The notes under the pieces are model-generated. The model was not told the origin of the DNA, ran no database searches, and was given only the letters and a program-made list of their open reading frames with translations. Positions 42,652-51,528 of a stretch of DNA of 64,000 nucleotides are shown in pieces. Source of the DNA: Pseudomonas putida (GTDB taxonomy: Bacteria; Pseudomonadota; Gammaproteobacteria; Pseudomonadales; Pseudomonadaceae); contig NZ_MINI01000028.1 in the NCBI RefSeq assembly GCF_002906855.1, positions 2,356,001 to 2,420,000 on the forward strand. Reading direction: 5' to 3'. The translations under genes were made by a program, and so were the position numbers. The stretch's first letter is position 1; each line of letters begins with the position of its first letter.

Positions 42652-44238
42652 ATGATTGATATCACGAAGATGGCGAACTCTGGGTATTTTTTGTCGCACG
42701 CTGATTTTTACGGTAGAGATCGTAGTTTTACAAAAATCTTGGCGGGTAATGATAGAAAGGCTTTGGCTTCAGTTTTGTCCCGTATTTCCTTTGTTCAGAA
42801 GGACGAACTCAGCTTTCGCCAGTGGGGAATTCAAACGTTGTGCAAAACGGCTGCAAAAAAATCTGCAGCAGCGGAGCGCACGGTGTTCACTAGGCTTCAA
42901 TGCTGGCGTTTGTGGTCGCTGCTGTTTAGTGAATGGATTCCAGGGAGCAAGTATATTACTCGAAGACGGGACTTTGATGTTATCCATGAGTTGTTTGCCA
43001 AGCTGAATGATAGGCCTGATCATGATAATGATGATGGTCATCAGGTCTTTCTAAAGTCGATCACAGGGAATTCGAGGGACAACTACGTCTCCAAGCTAGG
43101 GCGGACACAAAGTATATTCTTCACAGAGAGTCCTTTGACGCCATACATCAAGGTATTCGAGGAGAGTATTGGAGTCTCGATTGAAACTTATGTGAACGTA
43201 ATTTTTCACATCTTGGCGCGCTGGCACGGAATTCGTGAGGGCCAGGACACGCTGCCAAGTCTTGAGCGATGGGCTGTTTCTGCAAAATCTCTGAGCATGG
43301 AGTTAAATGTTTCAGTAGAGGAGGTGTCTGCAATCTTAAAGGAAATCTCGTTTACCACAAGCGAGGGTAGGAAGTTTGCAGAGGAGTTCATCGATCAGCC
43401 TAATGAGTTCATGTTTTTTAGGGCGCGCCCACTTTTTGAAATTAAGAGCGGCCTATTTATCCCTGTGGAGGGTAAGCTATGCGAGGAACTGCTGTTTGAG
43501 AACTTAATGTATCGAATTCATAAGGCAAATGGAGAAAAGAATGAATTTTTGATATTATTCGGCGTTCAGTTTGAACGATACGCTCAGCAATATGCTGCTA
43601 AATTCCTTAAAGACCTGCCTAATTATGAACTGATCGAGGAGTTTAGTTTCGGTTCAAAAAAGAGACCTGGCAAATCTTCTGACATTATAATTTCAGTTCC
43701 TGCTGAACAGGCTGTGGCAGTGTTTGAACTGAAGTCAGCTCGTCCGCTTTATGCTAGCCTGTCACGCGATGGTGATCCAGACAGCATTGAGAAGAGCATG
43801 TACAAGCTTTTTGAATATCCCATTTTGCAAGCTTTCGAAGCTGTTCAGAAAATCATCAAGGCTGAAGCGCACCCGGCATTTACGAAAGACGCTAAGTATG
43901 CTTTTGTAAGCGTCACCATGAATAACTACCCCATGACTTTGTACAGACTCAATATTCAGGACGGGTTCGGCAGGGATATGTCCAGCGCTATGTATTCTTT
44001 TGATATCGAGACCTTCGAGGTCTTAATGCGCGCAGCTCGGCATTCTGCAGAATTTAATGTGTTGGGCTTGTTGCATGAGTGCGGAAAAAAGAGGGACGAA
44101 ATGATGATGTCGGCAAAAACGGTATTTAGTCGTTACATTGACTACATGGTAAGCGAGGGGTCTACTCAGGAAGAGTTTTACCATGCTGTGCAGCTGGATA
44201 TTTGTCGCAAGAATTTTGCGTACTTCCAACGCCCATAA
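42652..44238 (+). CDS. solitary PD-(D/E)XK nuclease-like protein, putative defence factor
   Basis: A 528-aa protein of unknown family, clearly richer in AT than its neighbours, which suggests recent transfer. The C-terminal half shows the order of a PD-(D/E)XK nuclease core: GVQFERYAQQYA (Glu308 helix), SSDIIISVP (Asp344) and VAVFELKSARP (Glu359-x-Lys361). The first 270 residues are mostly helical and could be a recognition or sensor domain (SLERWAVSAKSLSMELNV looks like a helical bundle). No methylase or helicase gene is adjacent, so it is not a standard restriction system. Its own promoter and terminator hairpin make it a single-gene cassette between an abi gene, a phosphoesterase and IS debris. 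Confidence 0.65.
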   Translation: MIDITKMANSGYFLSHADFYGRDRSFTKILAGNDRKALASVLSRISFVQKDELSFRQWGIQTLCKTAAKKSAAAERTVFTRLQCWRLWSLLFSEWIPGSKYITRRRDFDVIHELFAKLNDRPDHDNDDGHQVFLKSITGNSRDNYVSKLGRTQSIFFTESPLTPYIKVFEESIGVSIETYVNVIFHILARWHGIREGQDTLPSLERWAVSAKSLSMELNVSVEEVSAILKEISFTTSEGRKFAEEFIDQPNEFMFFRARPLFEIKSGLFIPVEGKLCEELLFENLMYRIHKANGEKNEFLILFGVQFERYAQQYAAKFLKDLPNYELIEEFSFGSKKRPGKSSDIIISVPAEQAVAVFELKSARPLYASLSRDGDPDSIEKSMYKLFEYPILQAFEAVQKIIKAEAHPAFTKDAKYAFVSVTMNNYPMTLYRLNIQDGFGRDMSSAMYSFDIETFEVLMRAARHSAEFNVLGLLHECGKKRDEMMMSAKTVFSRYIDYMVSEGSTQEEFYHAVQLDICRKNFAYFQRP

Positions 44239-44317
44239 TTTTACTAAGGTTTTGCGCGGGAAAGTTCAAGCTTTGATTGTGATTCAATTGTGACTTTAAC
44301 TATCATCGATGACTCAG

Positions 44318-44343
44318 ATGGTCAGTTGTATCCAACTGACCAT
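44318..44343 (+). terminator. hairpin downstream of the nuclease gene
   Basis: ATGGTCAGTTG - TATC - CAACTGACCAT: a perfect 11-bp stem with a 4-base loop, 80 bp after the stop, with weak extension of the stem outward and TTTT shortly after. Likely the transcription end of the cassette. Confidence 0.55.
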
Positions 44344-44426
44344 TGATGAGTTTTAGTGCATGCATAAATGTGACTTGCACGGTAAGCGATCCATGAACCC
44401 CACCTACCGCAAGGTGAGGCCATCGT

Positions 44427-44510
44427 TTACCGTGGCATTTCCGGTGAACAGTTCCACGGCAACAGCGCTTCATAATCTGCCACGGCGTCGGGACGCATCA
44501 TGGCGTGCGG
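44427..44510 (-). mobile_element. possible IS66-type transposase C-terminal relic
   Basis: The minus strand reads RPDAVADYEALLPWNCSPEM and stops. The EALLPWN ending is typical of the last residues of IS66 TnpC proteins of another subgroup than the intact copy here. Only about 28 codons remain. Weak call. Confidence 0.4.
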
Positions 44511-44628
44511 GCTCCAGAATGAAATCGGGAGCACAGCATCGGCAATCAGCTGAGCGCTTTGAATGTGGGGTTCATGGAGCGCTTACTTGAAAAGCAGGGC
44601 GTTAAGCAAATGCACCGGCCCAGTACAA

Positions 44629-44967
44629 ATGAATGCTCATCTCTGGGAAAAGGTATCTGCATACGTTTCTGAAAGCCGAAATCTGGCCAAGCTGGCGAGG
44701 GCGGAGCTACGTCATTTGAGTGATGCTCAAGCATCATCGATCTCGGAGATTCGTCAGCATCAACAGGTGCAGCTGCAGCGCCTTGTGTCTCAATCGGCAG
44801 GTGAGGTGGGACTGAGCGATGAAGGGCTGGGGCGCCTCAGTGAAGAACTACAGGTACTGCTGGACTGCTTCATCAAGCTGGAGGCAGACCCCTCGGCAGA
44901 TCCAACCTGGTATGTCAGAGGGCAGTTGAAAAGAATGGCGGCGATGTTACTGGTTAGGCGGGACTGA
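44629..44967 (+). CDS. small hypothetical helical protein
   Basis: A 112-aa protein, MNAHLWEKVSAYVSES at the N-terminus, almost wholly alpha-helical by composition (Leu, Glu, Gln, Ser and Arg-rich) with a central Gln-rich helix (ISEIRQHQQVQLQRLVSQSA). The ATG at 44629 is preferred over an extension to 44563 that overlaps IS debris. Not recognised; no neighbour suggests a function. Confidence 0.5.
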   Translation: MNAHLWEKVSAYVSESRNLAKLARAELRHLSDAQASSISEIRQHQQVQLQRLVSQSAGEVGLSDEGLGRLSEELQVLLDCFIKLEADPSADPTWYVRGQLKRMAAMLLVRRD

Positions 44968-45157
44968 TCTGCGCTGTCAACGTCGAGACTTGAGCGGAGC
45001 TGCGGCGCTAATATGGGCTGCACGCTATGCGTTCATGACCTCTCACTGCTTTGCAGTACGGTCATTGCCCATGACATAGCGGGCCAGTCGGAAAAAAACC
45101 GAGCTACACGATAACTTCAGGCCTACGGTATTAAGAAGAAACCTTCAGGCTTGATTC

Positions 45158-46048
45158 TCATGCTTCGCTGTCGATAAGCGATCGGCATAGCTCAATAATG
45201 CTGTCCCTATTGACGGTTGGATCATCGACGCTCCACGCCAGGCCCAGCCCAATGTATCGCTCGAGCCCCTCAACCTCGCGCAGCTCAAAGTTTTGCCCGG
45301 GAATGGATTTAACCCATTCGGGAACGAACCCTACACCAATCCCAGCGGTAATCATGGCCAGCATCGCTTGGGTGTCGTTACAGCTGTAAATCACTCGTTG
45401 ATTCAGGTCGTACTTCTTGAATTCCTCAGGGAAATTCTCATCGGTCTCGGATTTGTACGCCCTTGAGAACGCGATAATTTTCTGCTTTCGCAAATCGACC
45501 GGTGTGATGGAGCTCTTAGCGCTCAGTGGGTTTTTCCGTGCGATTGCTAGCAAGTATTTTTCACGATGGATGGACTGCCAGCGTAGAGAACCAATGTTTT
45601 CGACCGGACGAATGAACCCGAGATTTATGTTGCCACGCTCTATCTCTCTGACGATGCCCACCGTGTTGCCGTTGTGAATATGGATTCGAGCATCCGGGAA
45701 GCGTTGATTGATTCTCGCAATGAAATCGGGGAGCACACCGAACGTTGCAGGATAAATGGTACCGATAGTGATCTGACTGATGTCCTTACCTGCGACTGCT
45801 TGGGTAGCAAGGCAGGTGCGGTCGATGTCACGCAAAATGTCGATGCACCGTGAATTGAAAAGTATCCCGGCTTCTGTCAATTGCACGCGTCGGGTTGACC
45901 GTGTGAGTAGTGGAACACCTAGCTGCTTCTCAAGCGCTTGAATTTGAGCCGTCACGGCTGGTTGGGCGATCTGCAGCCGGATGGCCGCTCGGCCAAAATG
46001 CAATTCTTCCGCGACGGCCAGGAAGGTCTTGATTTGCCGTAGATCCAT
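45158..46048 (-). CDS. LysR-family regulator (CatR/BenM-like subgroup)
   Basis: A 296-aa LysR-type activator beginning MDLRQIKTFLAVAEELHFGR, a subgroup signature of regulators of aromatic and organic-acid catabolism, with the HTH AAIRLQIAQPAVTAQIQALEK. GGGAG lies 6 bases before the ATG at 46048; a longer frame to 46087 is less likely. It is divergent from the TauD-like dioxygenase gene 250 bp away and probably controls it. Confidence 0.88.
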   Translation of the reverse strand: MDLRQIKTFLAVAEELHFGRAAIRLQIAQPAVTAQIQALEKQLGVPLLTRSTRRVQLTEAGILFNSRCIDILRDIDRTCLATQAVAGKDISQITIGTIYPATFGVLPDFIARINQRFPDARIHIHNGNTVGIVREIERGNINLGFIRPVENIGSLRWQSIHREKYLLAIARKNPLSAKSSITPVDLRKQKIIAFSRAYKSETDENFPEEFKKYDLNQRVIYSCNDTQAMLAMITAGIGVGFVPEWVKSIPGQNFELREVEGLERYIGLGLAWSVDDPTVNRDSIIELCRSLIDSEA

Positions 46049-46111
46049 TGTCTGCTCCCAAGGTGGCTGCTCTTGATTTATAGACAAAGCGGATGAATGT
46101 CAAATTGATTG

Positions 46112-46133
46112 ATCACTTCATTGGATGAGTGAT
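46112..46133. promoter_or_regulatory. putative LysR operator between lysR and the dioxygenase gene
   Basis: ATCACT-N10-AGTGAT, a perfect 6-bp inverted repeat, lies in the divergent intergenic region where a LysR regulator would be expected to bind. Confidence 0.4.
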
Positions 46134-46298
46134 GGTGCTAGGCAGCGATCTGTGTCCCACCGGGCCTGCTGTTTCAATCGCGCAGGTGATTGATAGAAAT
46201 TTATGATTAATGGTTGATTATTATTATTGGATGCCTGTCTGATCGGGACGATAGCTTAGGGGCTCGATCCTAACCTTCAGCTCGTGAGGAAAAAGAGC

Positions 46299-47171
46299 AT
46301 GCTGACCAAGAACAAGATCACGACTAGTCCAAACGGCAGTAGCGTTTGTGCGGACATCGTAGGGTTCGACTTCAACGACTACGATGCTCAAGATATCGCC
46401 GAAGTGCGCAAGATCTGGCTCCAGTACGGGATTGTCCGTTTCCGTGATATCGACATCACCGATGAGCAGCACATCAAATTTTCCCACCACTTCGGCGAAG
46501 CGGTTATTCACCCGAAGCAGCTGCAAGAGGGCGCTCATCCGACGCAAAAAGAGATTCTGGTCATCGCCAACACCACAAAAGATGGTAAGCCCTCAGGTGC
46601 TCTGGGTAACAGCGAAGCGACCTGGCACACCGATACGTGGTTTTACGAGCGTCCACCTGCAGGCGCGTTGCTGCGGGCCATTGCACTTCCGCCTGCTGGC
46701 GGTGACACCTATTGGGTATCGATGTATCAGGCCTACGAGACCCTGCCTTCCTATTTGCTCGATGCAGTCAAAGGCCGGCAGATTTTCTTCCAGAGCGTCT
46801 ATGACTCGGCGGGCGATCTGCGTCTGAACAGACAGCTGCCCAAATCGGACGATATCCGTGAATGGCCGGGGATTGTTCACCCGCTCGTGCGGGTGCATGG
46901 AGACAGTGGCCGGCAAGCTCTGTTCTTGGGGGCAAAGGGTGTGCGAGAGCAAGACTCCTGGATCGTAGGTTTGCCAATGGATGAAAGCAACGATCTCGTT
47001 GCCCAGTTGTGGCAGCACACTTTGAAAGGTGAGGTGTTTGTGCAGAAGTGGCGTCTTGGTGACATGGTTATGTGGGACAATCGCTGCACCATGCATCGTC
47101 GCGACTCGTTCAGCCCCGAGCACATTCGCATTATGCACCGCACTACCACTGCAGGTGAGCGCCCGGTGTAA
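46299..47171 (+). CDS. TauD/TfdA family Fe(II)/2-oxoglutarate-dependent dioxygenase
   Basis: A 290-aa dioxygenase. The iron-binding facial triad is visible as ATWHTDTWF (His110, Asp112) and TMHRRDSF (His266), with the 2-oxoglutarate-binding Arg281 in IMHRTTTAGERP. TauD-family enzymes hydroxylate taurine, 2,4-D, alkyl sulfates or other carboxylates, often to break a C-S or C-O bond; substrate is not deducible. ATG 46299 has a GAGG site 9 bases upstream; the GTG at 46284 is less likely. Divergent from a LysR gene. Confidence 0.9.
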   Translation: MLTKNKITTSPNGSSVCADIVGFDFNDYDAQDIAEVRKIWLQYGIVRFRDIDITDEQHIKFSHHFGEAVIHPKQLQEGAHPTQKEILVIANTTKDGKPSGALGNSEATWHTDTWFYERPPAGALLRAIALPPAGGDTYWVSMYQAYETLPSYLLDAVKGRQIFFQSVYDSAGDLRLNRQLPKSDDIREWPGIVHPLVRVHGDSGRQALFLGAKGVREQDSWIVGLPMDESNDLVAQLWQHTLKGEVFVQKWRLGDMVMWDNRCTMHRRDSFSPEHIRIMHRTTTAGERPV

Positions 47172-47283
47172 CCGGCGAATTAAGGTTGCGAGTTCCTTAG
47201 CCCTGATTTGGCCTGGTTTTTCTCGAGTTGTACCTATGCCGGGTCAAGTTTCGGGGGGGCTTCGCCTTCTATCATAAGACTTG

Positions 47284-47316
47284 TAATTGGCTAATCACTT
47301 TGTGAGTAGCCAATTA
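47284..47316 (+). terminator. 15-bp-stem hairpin downstream of the dioxygenase gene
   Basis: TAATTGGCTAATCAC and GTGAGTAGCCAATTA are complementary at 14 of 15 positions with a 3-base loop. It lies 112 bp after the stop codon. No T-run follows, so it may be a terminator, a protein-binding site or a transposon-derived end. Confidence 0.4.
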
Positions 47317-47991
47317 TATGTGTTCAGGCCTCAATAATTAAGTTTCGCTCTGGGTGTTAATAACTCACCTCATTTAAAAAGCGCCAACCTCTTTCCTGAC
47401 TAACCTTCAACTGATGACAGGGTGCACACAGTGCACCTCGACCGTCGTTCGCCTAAGGCTCCCGCACAGCGAGTCAATTTCCGTTTCCTTCCCACTCCTG
47501 AGTCATCGCCGAATGTCCTAGGGGCTGCCTTTTTCGTGTGGGCCACTCTGTTTACTCGATTGCGCTCTAAGAGTTTACATCTTGGGCTTGCCTTTCCAAA
47601 TGTGCTCAAGATACCTGCACTGAATCAATCCTGAGTCGTTACGTACAGGCGGCTAGGTAACACTCCTACTCACCACAATGGCGCACCACGCTTCGGGATA
47701 GTGCGTGATGATACGGATGTCTACGTTGCCTTTGATGAAAGTATAGCTTTACAGCATTAGCCTATGTGTATAGGCAATAGTTGGGAGTAAATGAAGATTT
47801 AATAGGCCCGTAAACAAAGGGCTTAGCACTTTGCTGGCACCGTTCTTGCTATTTTGTTGTGTGCGTATCAGATGCTCAATAGGGAAATTGAAATCCATTG
47901 TATGTGGGTGGGGTTTATTTGTGCGCCAAACGAAACATATAAAAAATGCCAATCAACAATAAGCAGAGTTTATAGAGACGGAGTGGCGGTG
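47317..47991. other. AT-rich intergenic region upstream of the porin gene
   Basis: No convincing gene. Open frames of about 65-70 codons on both strands lack coding bias. The last 150 bases are AT-rich and presumably hold the porin promoter, although no clean hexamer pair was identified. Confidence 0.4.
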
Positions 47992-49335
47992 GTGACAAAA
48001 GTAAAAAGAATACTGGCTGCTTTTGCATGCGGCACCCTGGCCCAACAAGGCTACGCAGTAGGTTTCCTTGACGATAGTAAGGCGTCCATCAGTTCTCGCA
48101 CCTTGTACTACGATGGGGATCAAAGGAGTACCGGTGGCGTGGATCAACGGCAAACATTGACGGGGTTAAGGCTTGACTTCCAGTCTGGGTACACCCAGGG
48201 AGCGGTAGGGCTGGGGGTAGATTTGCAGGCGCTTGCAGGGTTCAACTTAAGCGGTGGCAGTTCACCACATGATGCCTCCACGGTAAATACTGTTTCCCCA
48301 GTAAAGACTGACGGTTCTCCTGTCGATAACTGGTCTAGAATCGGAGGAAACGCTCGCTTCAAATACTCGAAGACTGAAGTAAAGGCTGGTAATGCGCTGG
48401 CCTTCAATCTTCCTGTGCTCATTTCAAACGACGGTCGCCTGTTGCCTGCAAACTTCCAAGGGGCTGCAGTGACGTCTAATGAGTTCGACAACATCACTCT
48501 GACCGGCGGATTCTTGAATCGTGCTATTGGTCGAGCATCTAGCAACTGGGCAGGAATCGCTGGCGGAGGGAGCAAGGGTAGTGATGGTTTCACGTTTGCT
48601 GGAGGTGATTGGAACGTCAGAAAAAACTTAAAGCTGCAGTACTACCATGCCCAGCTAGAAGATTACTACAACCAAAACTTCTTCGGACTCATTCATTCGC
48701 TTGATGTTGGTGTTGGTCGATCGTTGACAACCGACTTAAGGTACTTTAAGAGCGATTCTGACGGTAAGAACGGCACGGATAGCCGTTATGCCATGCGCAC
48801 CGGCTATAACGAAAATGGGAAGATCGACAATAAAACTTGGTCGCTGGCCTTCACCTACAAAGATGGAGGTCACGCGCTGACCTTGGGGCATCAACAAGTC
48901 AGTGATAAATCTGGCTTTGCAACTGTCAACAGCAGCAATGTGGTCGACGGTCGAGGTCGACCAGAGGGTGAGGGGGGCGTTCAGTCGCTGTACCTCTACA
49001 CTGACGTTATGGTGAACAGCTTCATTCGTGCGGGCGAAAATTCAACCTTTGGTATTTATAGCTACGATTTCGCAGCCTTGGGTGTTCCGGGTCTAAAGGC
49101 GGGTTGGACATATGTAAGTGGTAAAGATATTCGCGGTACGGGTAATACGACGACAGGTAGATACAGTGAATGGGAAAGTGACTACCGTCTAGATTATGTT
49201 GTGCAGTCTGGAACACTCAAGGGCCTTGGCTTTACCCTCCGTAAGGGTATCTTTAGGACAGAGCTACCGGCCTCGACATTAAAGGATCAGGATCAAGTTC
49301 GGCTGTTCGTTAACTATACTTATGCGCTCTGGTAA
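47992..49335 (+). CDS. OprD-family substrate-specific outer-membrane porin
   Basis: A 447-aa porin precursor. The signal peptide (GTG start; TKVKRILAAFACGTLAQQGYA) is followed by GFLDDSKASISSRTLYY, the typical OprD mature start. Repeated amphipathic strands such as WAGIAGGGSKGSDGFTFAG, LKLQYYHAQLEDYYNQNFFG and the closing VRLFVNYTYALW (C-terminal Trp) support an 18-strand barrel. OprD porins pass amino acids, aromatic acids or small carboxylates, so it likely feeds the catabolic genes around it. The in-frame start at 47854 would add 46 non-signal-like residues. Confidence 0.88.
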   Translation: MTKVKRILAAFACGTLAQQGYAVGFLDDSKASISSRTLYYDGDQRSTGGVDQRQTLTGLRLDFQSGYTQGAVGLGVDLQALAGFNLSGGSSPHDASTVNTVSPVKTDGSPVDNWSRIGGNARFKYSKTEVKAGNALAFNLPVLISNDGRLLPANFQGAAVTSNEFDNITLTGGFLNRAIGRASSNWAGIAGGGSKGSDGFTFAGGDWNVRKNLKLQYYHAQLEDYYNQNFFGLIHSLDVGVGRSLTTDLRYFKSDSDGKNGTDSRYAMRTGYNENGKIDNKTWSLAFTYKDGGHALTLGHQQVSDKSGFATVNSSNVVDGRGRPEGEGGVQSLYLYTDVMVNSFIRAGENSTFGIYSYDFAALGVPGLKAGWTYVSGKDIRGTGNTTTGRYSEWESDYRLDYVVQSGTLKGLGFTLRKGIFRTELPASTLKDQDQVRLFVNYTYALW

Positions 49336-49763
49336 AGCCGGCTAGGTATGTCTGGGTGGCGTTCGAAGTCATCGATCTTAGTTGTTTTGATCAGTGATTT
49401 CGTTCGTTGCCGTGCCAGTAAATAGCATGCTGAATTCATGTGTTCAGTGACGATGCTGGCGCTGCGCTGGAGTGGCGTATAAGGAAAAATTATAGGGTGG
49501 TGCGATTTTTTGATTATCTATGATGGTCTAGGTGCCACAAACTGAACCTACAGCATTCATCAAGGGCAGTCAGCCCCATCGGATCTGCCCCACCAATGGA
49601 TGCAAGGGGCTGAGTCAGCACTGCAGGACGCAACGTAGGCAACCGCTGAGGATGCGCTCTGTAAGGTCTAGCCTGGTTGTACCAGGCTAAATCTGCCAGA
49701 TGGTTAGGGTATTTACTGAGCGCGACGGATATCAAACAAAACCGTCTGCGATAGGGAGTACAT
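49336..49763. other. intergenic region between porin and lysR with a strong palindrome
   Basis: No gene seen. TAGCCTGGT-TGT-ACCAGGCTA (49669-49689), a perfect 9-bp inverted repeat, lies 75 bp before the LysR start and may be its autoregulatory operator or the end of a lost element. Confidence 0.45.
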
Positions 49764-50669
49764 ATGCCTATTAAATTAAGGCAGATCGAAGCGTTTAGGA
49801 CGGTCATGCGGGAGGGCAGCATGGTACGTGCAAGTGCGGCTATGGCCGTGACCCAGCCTGCGATCAGCTATATGATTTCTGGTCTCGAAACTGCCGTTGG
49901 TTTTCCCCTTTTTAGCAGGCAAGGAGGAAAGCTTAGTGCAACGCCAGAGGCAATCCAGTTACTAGCCGAGGTTGACCGGCTCTATCAAGGGCTCGAGTCC
50001 GTAGAGGCAGTAGCCTATAAAATCGCGAATTATGGCAACGCTGAGTTGCGTATCCTCATTACCCAAGCATTGTCCGCTGGGCGGATTGTGAACGGTATTG
50101 GAAAATTTGCAGCGTTGCATCCAGGCATAAAAATTGACTTGGACGTTGAGCATCGAGCGCTCATTACCCATCGAGTCAATTCAGGTCAGGCAGATCTCGG
50201 CATACTGTCGATCTCGAGTGGTCTCGAAGACCAAAGCTCGACGTTGTTTAGCAGCCCAATTATTTGTGTGGCGTCACCCACTGCTCAAATTTCGCAAGCC
50301 TCGACAGTTACCGCTGCGCAGCTGGCGGGAGTCCCCTTGGTAGGGCTCAAATCAAATGGACTCATACGGCCAATGGTCGATCAATGGTTCCATGAGGCTG
50401 GAGTGACGCCTAATTATACGATCGAAGTCGGTGGAGCCGGCACGGCTATTGAGTTGGTCAGAGGCGGCCTCGGAGTTACTTTTGTAAGTAGTTTCAGCTT
50501 AATGGAGCGGGCTGACAGTCAGCTTCAATCCTTTGAGTTGGAAAAGTCGCTGGAACTTAAGATTGGGGTTATCACCTCATCGTCTGTGCATCCAAACAGG
50601 GCGGCGCATGCGCTAGTTCAATATCTGACGCAACTATATTCGGAAAGTGTGTCGGGTGAGTGTTCCTGA
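49764..50669 (+). CDS. LysR-family transcriptional regulator
   Basis: A 301-aa LysR-type protein, MPIKLRQIEAFRTVMREGSM at the start and an HTH with SAAMAVTQPAISYMISGLE. The effector-binding domain is standard in length. It is in the same direction as and 41 bp upstream of the amidohydrolase/RraA/MHS genes, which it probably controls as the first gene of the module. Confidence 0.88.
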   Translation: MPIKLRQIEAFRTVMREGSMVRASAAMAVTQPAISYMISGLETAVGFPLFSRQGGKLSATPEAIQLLAEVDRLYQGLESVEAVAYKIANYGNAELRILITQALSAGRIVNGIGKFAALHPGIKIDLDVEHRALITHRVNSGQADLGILSISSGLEDQSSTLFSSPIICVASPTAQISQASTVTAAQLAGVPLVGLKSNGLIRPMVDQWFHEAGVTPNYTIEVGGAGTAIELVRGGLGVTFVSSFSLMERADSQLQSFELEKSLELKIGVITSSSVHPNRAAHALVQYLTQLYSESVSGECS

Positions 50670-50710
50670 GGCGCCTGCCTCAAGTGTTAAGCAAATAGTG
50701 AGGGTTGATT

Positions 50711-51526
50711 GTGAAAGTTTCTCTTATTCAGGTGAATTCGGTACAGGATAAAGCGTTTAACTTGGCCGAAGCTGATCGTCTTGCGCGAGAGGCAATTGAT
50801 CGCGACGGTTCACGTCTGGTTGTCTTCCCTGAGCACTTTGATTGGGCTGGCGGTACGCCTGAGCAAAAGATCGCAGCTGGTGAGCCTCACACTGGTGGGC
50901 CGGCATATGAGATGTGCAGAAAGCTAGCGCAGGACTGCAACGTCTACGTTCACACCGGTAGCTTCTACGAAAGCACTCCAGACGGCAGCCGCGTTTACAA
51001 CACCTCCGTCGTCTTTGATCCCAAAGGTAATGAGTTGGGTCGTTACCGCAAGATCCACCTGTTCGATATCGTAACCCCGGACGGTATGCGCTATGGCGAG
51101 TCCAGCGCAGTAGCGCCAGGTACCGAGGTGACGGTAGTCGATATTGACGGTCTGAAGTATGGCTTTGCCATTTGCTATGACATCCGCTTCCCAGAGCTTT
51201 TCCAAAAGCTTGTTGCATTGGGTGCTGACGTCATCGTGCTACCAGCAGCATTCACGCTTCAAACGGGCAAAGACCACTGGGATGTGCTCTGTCGCGCACG
51301 GGCAATTGAAACACAGTGCTACTTCCTGGCTCCAGGTCAAACGGGCCCATTTGAACAGTCGGGTGAGACTCGCTACTCCTACGGCCACTCACTTGTCTGC
51401 GATCCTTGGGGGCATATCATCGCCAAAGCGTCCGATGGCGTGGGCTATGTGACTGCAAATATCGAACCTGAGCGAATTGCAGCAGTTCGCAAGCAAATTC
51501 CACTCGCCTCCCACAAGGTACTTTAA
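50711..51526 (+). CDS. nitrilase-superfamily carbon-nitrogen hydrolase (Nit2-like)
   Basis: A 271-aa enzyme with the complete Glu-Lys-Cys triad: VVFPEHFDW (Glu41), YRKIHLFD (Lys114) and FAICYDIRFPE (Cys155). The length and motifs resemble Nit2/omega-amidase and N-carbamoyl-type amidases, which hydrolyse small amides or deaminated glutamine and similar. GTG 50711 (MKVSLIQVNS) has AGGG 6 bases upstream; TTG at 50705 is also possible. Only two bases separate its stop from the next start, so the two proteins are probably made together. Confidence 0.88.
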   Translation: MKVSLIQVNSVQDKAFNLAEADRLAREAIDRDGSRLVVFPEHFDWAGGTPEQKIAAGEPHTGGPAYEMCRKLAQDCNVYVHTGSFYESTPDGSRVYNTSVVFDPKGNELGRYRKIHLFDIVTPDGMRYGESSAVAPGTEVTVVDIDGLKYGFAICYDIRFPELFQKLVALGADVIVLPAAFTLQTGKDHWDVLCRARAIETQCYFLAPGQTGPFEQSGETRYSYGHSLVCDPWGHIIAKASDGVGYVTANIEPERIAAVRKQIPLASHKVL

Positions 51527-51528
51527 AA

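Noticed and set aside
49514..49822. 102-codon minus-strand frame before the LysR gene
   Set aside because: Overlaps the LysR start, has no start-site signal and no family; part of its length is the palindrome.
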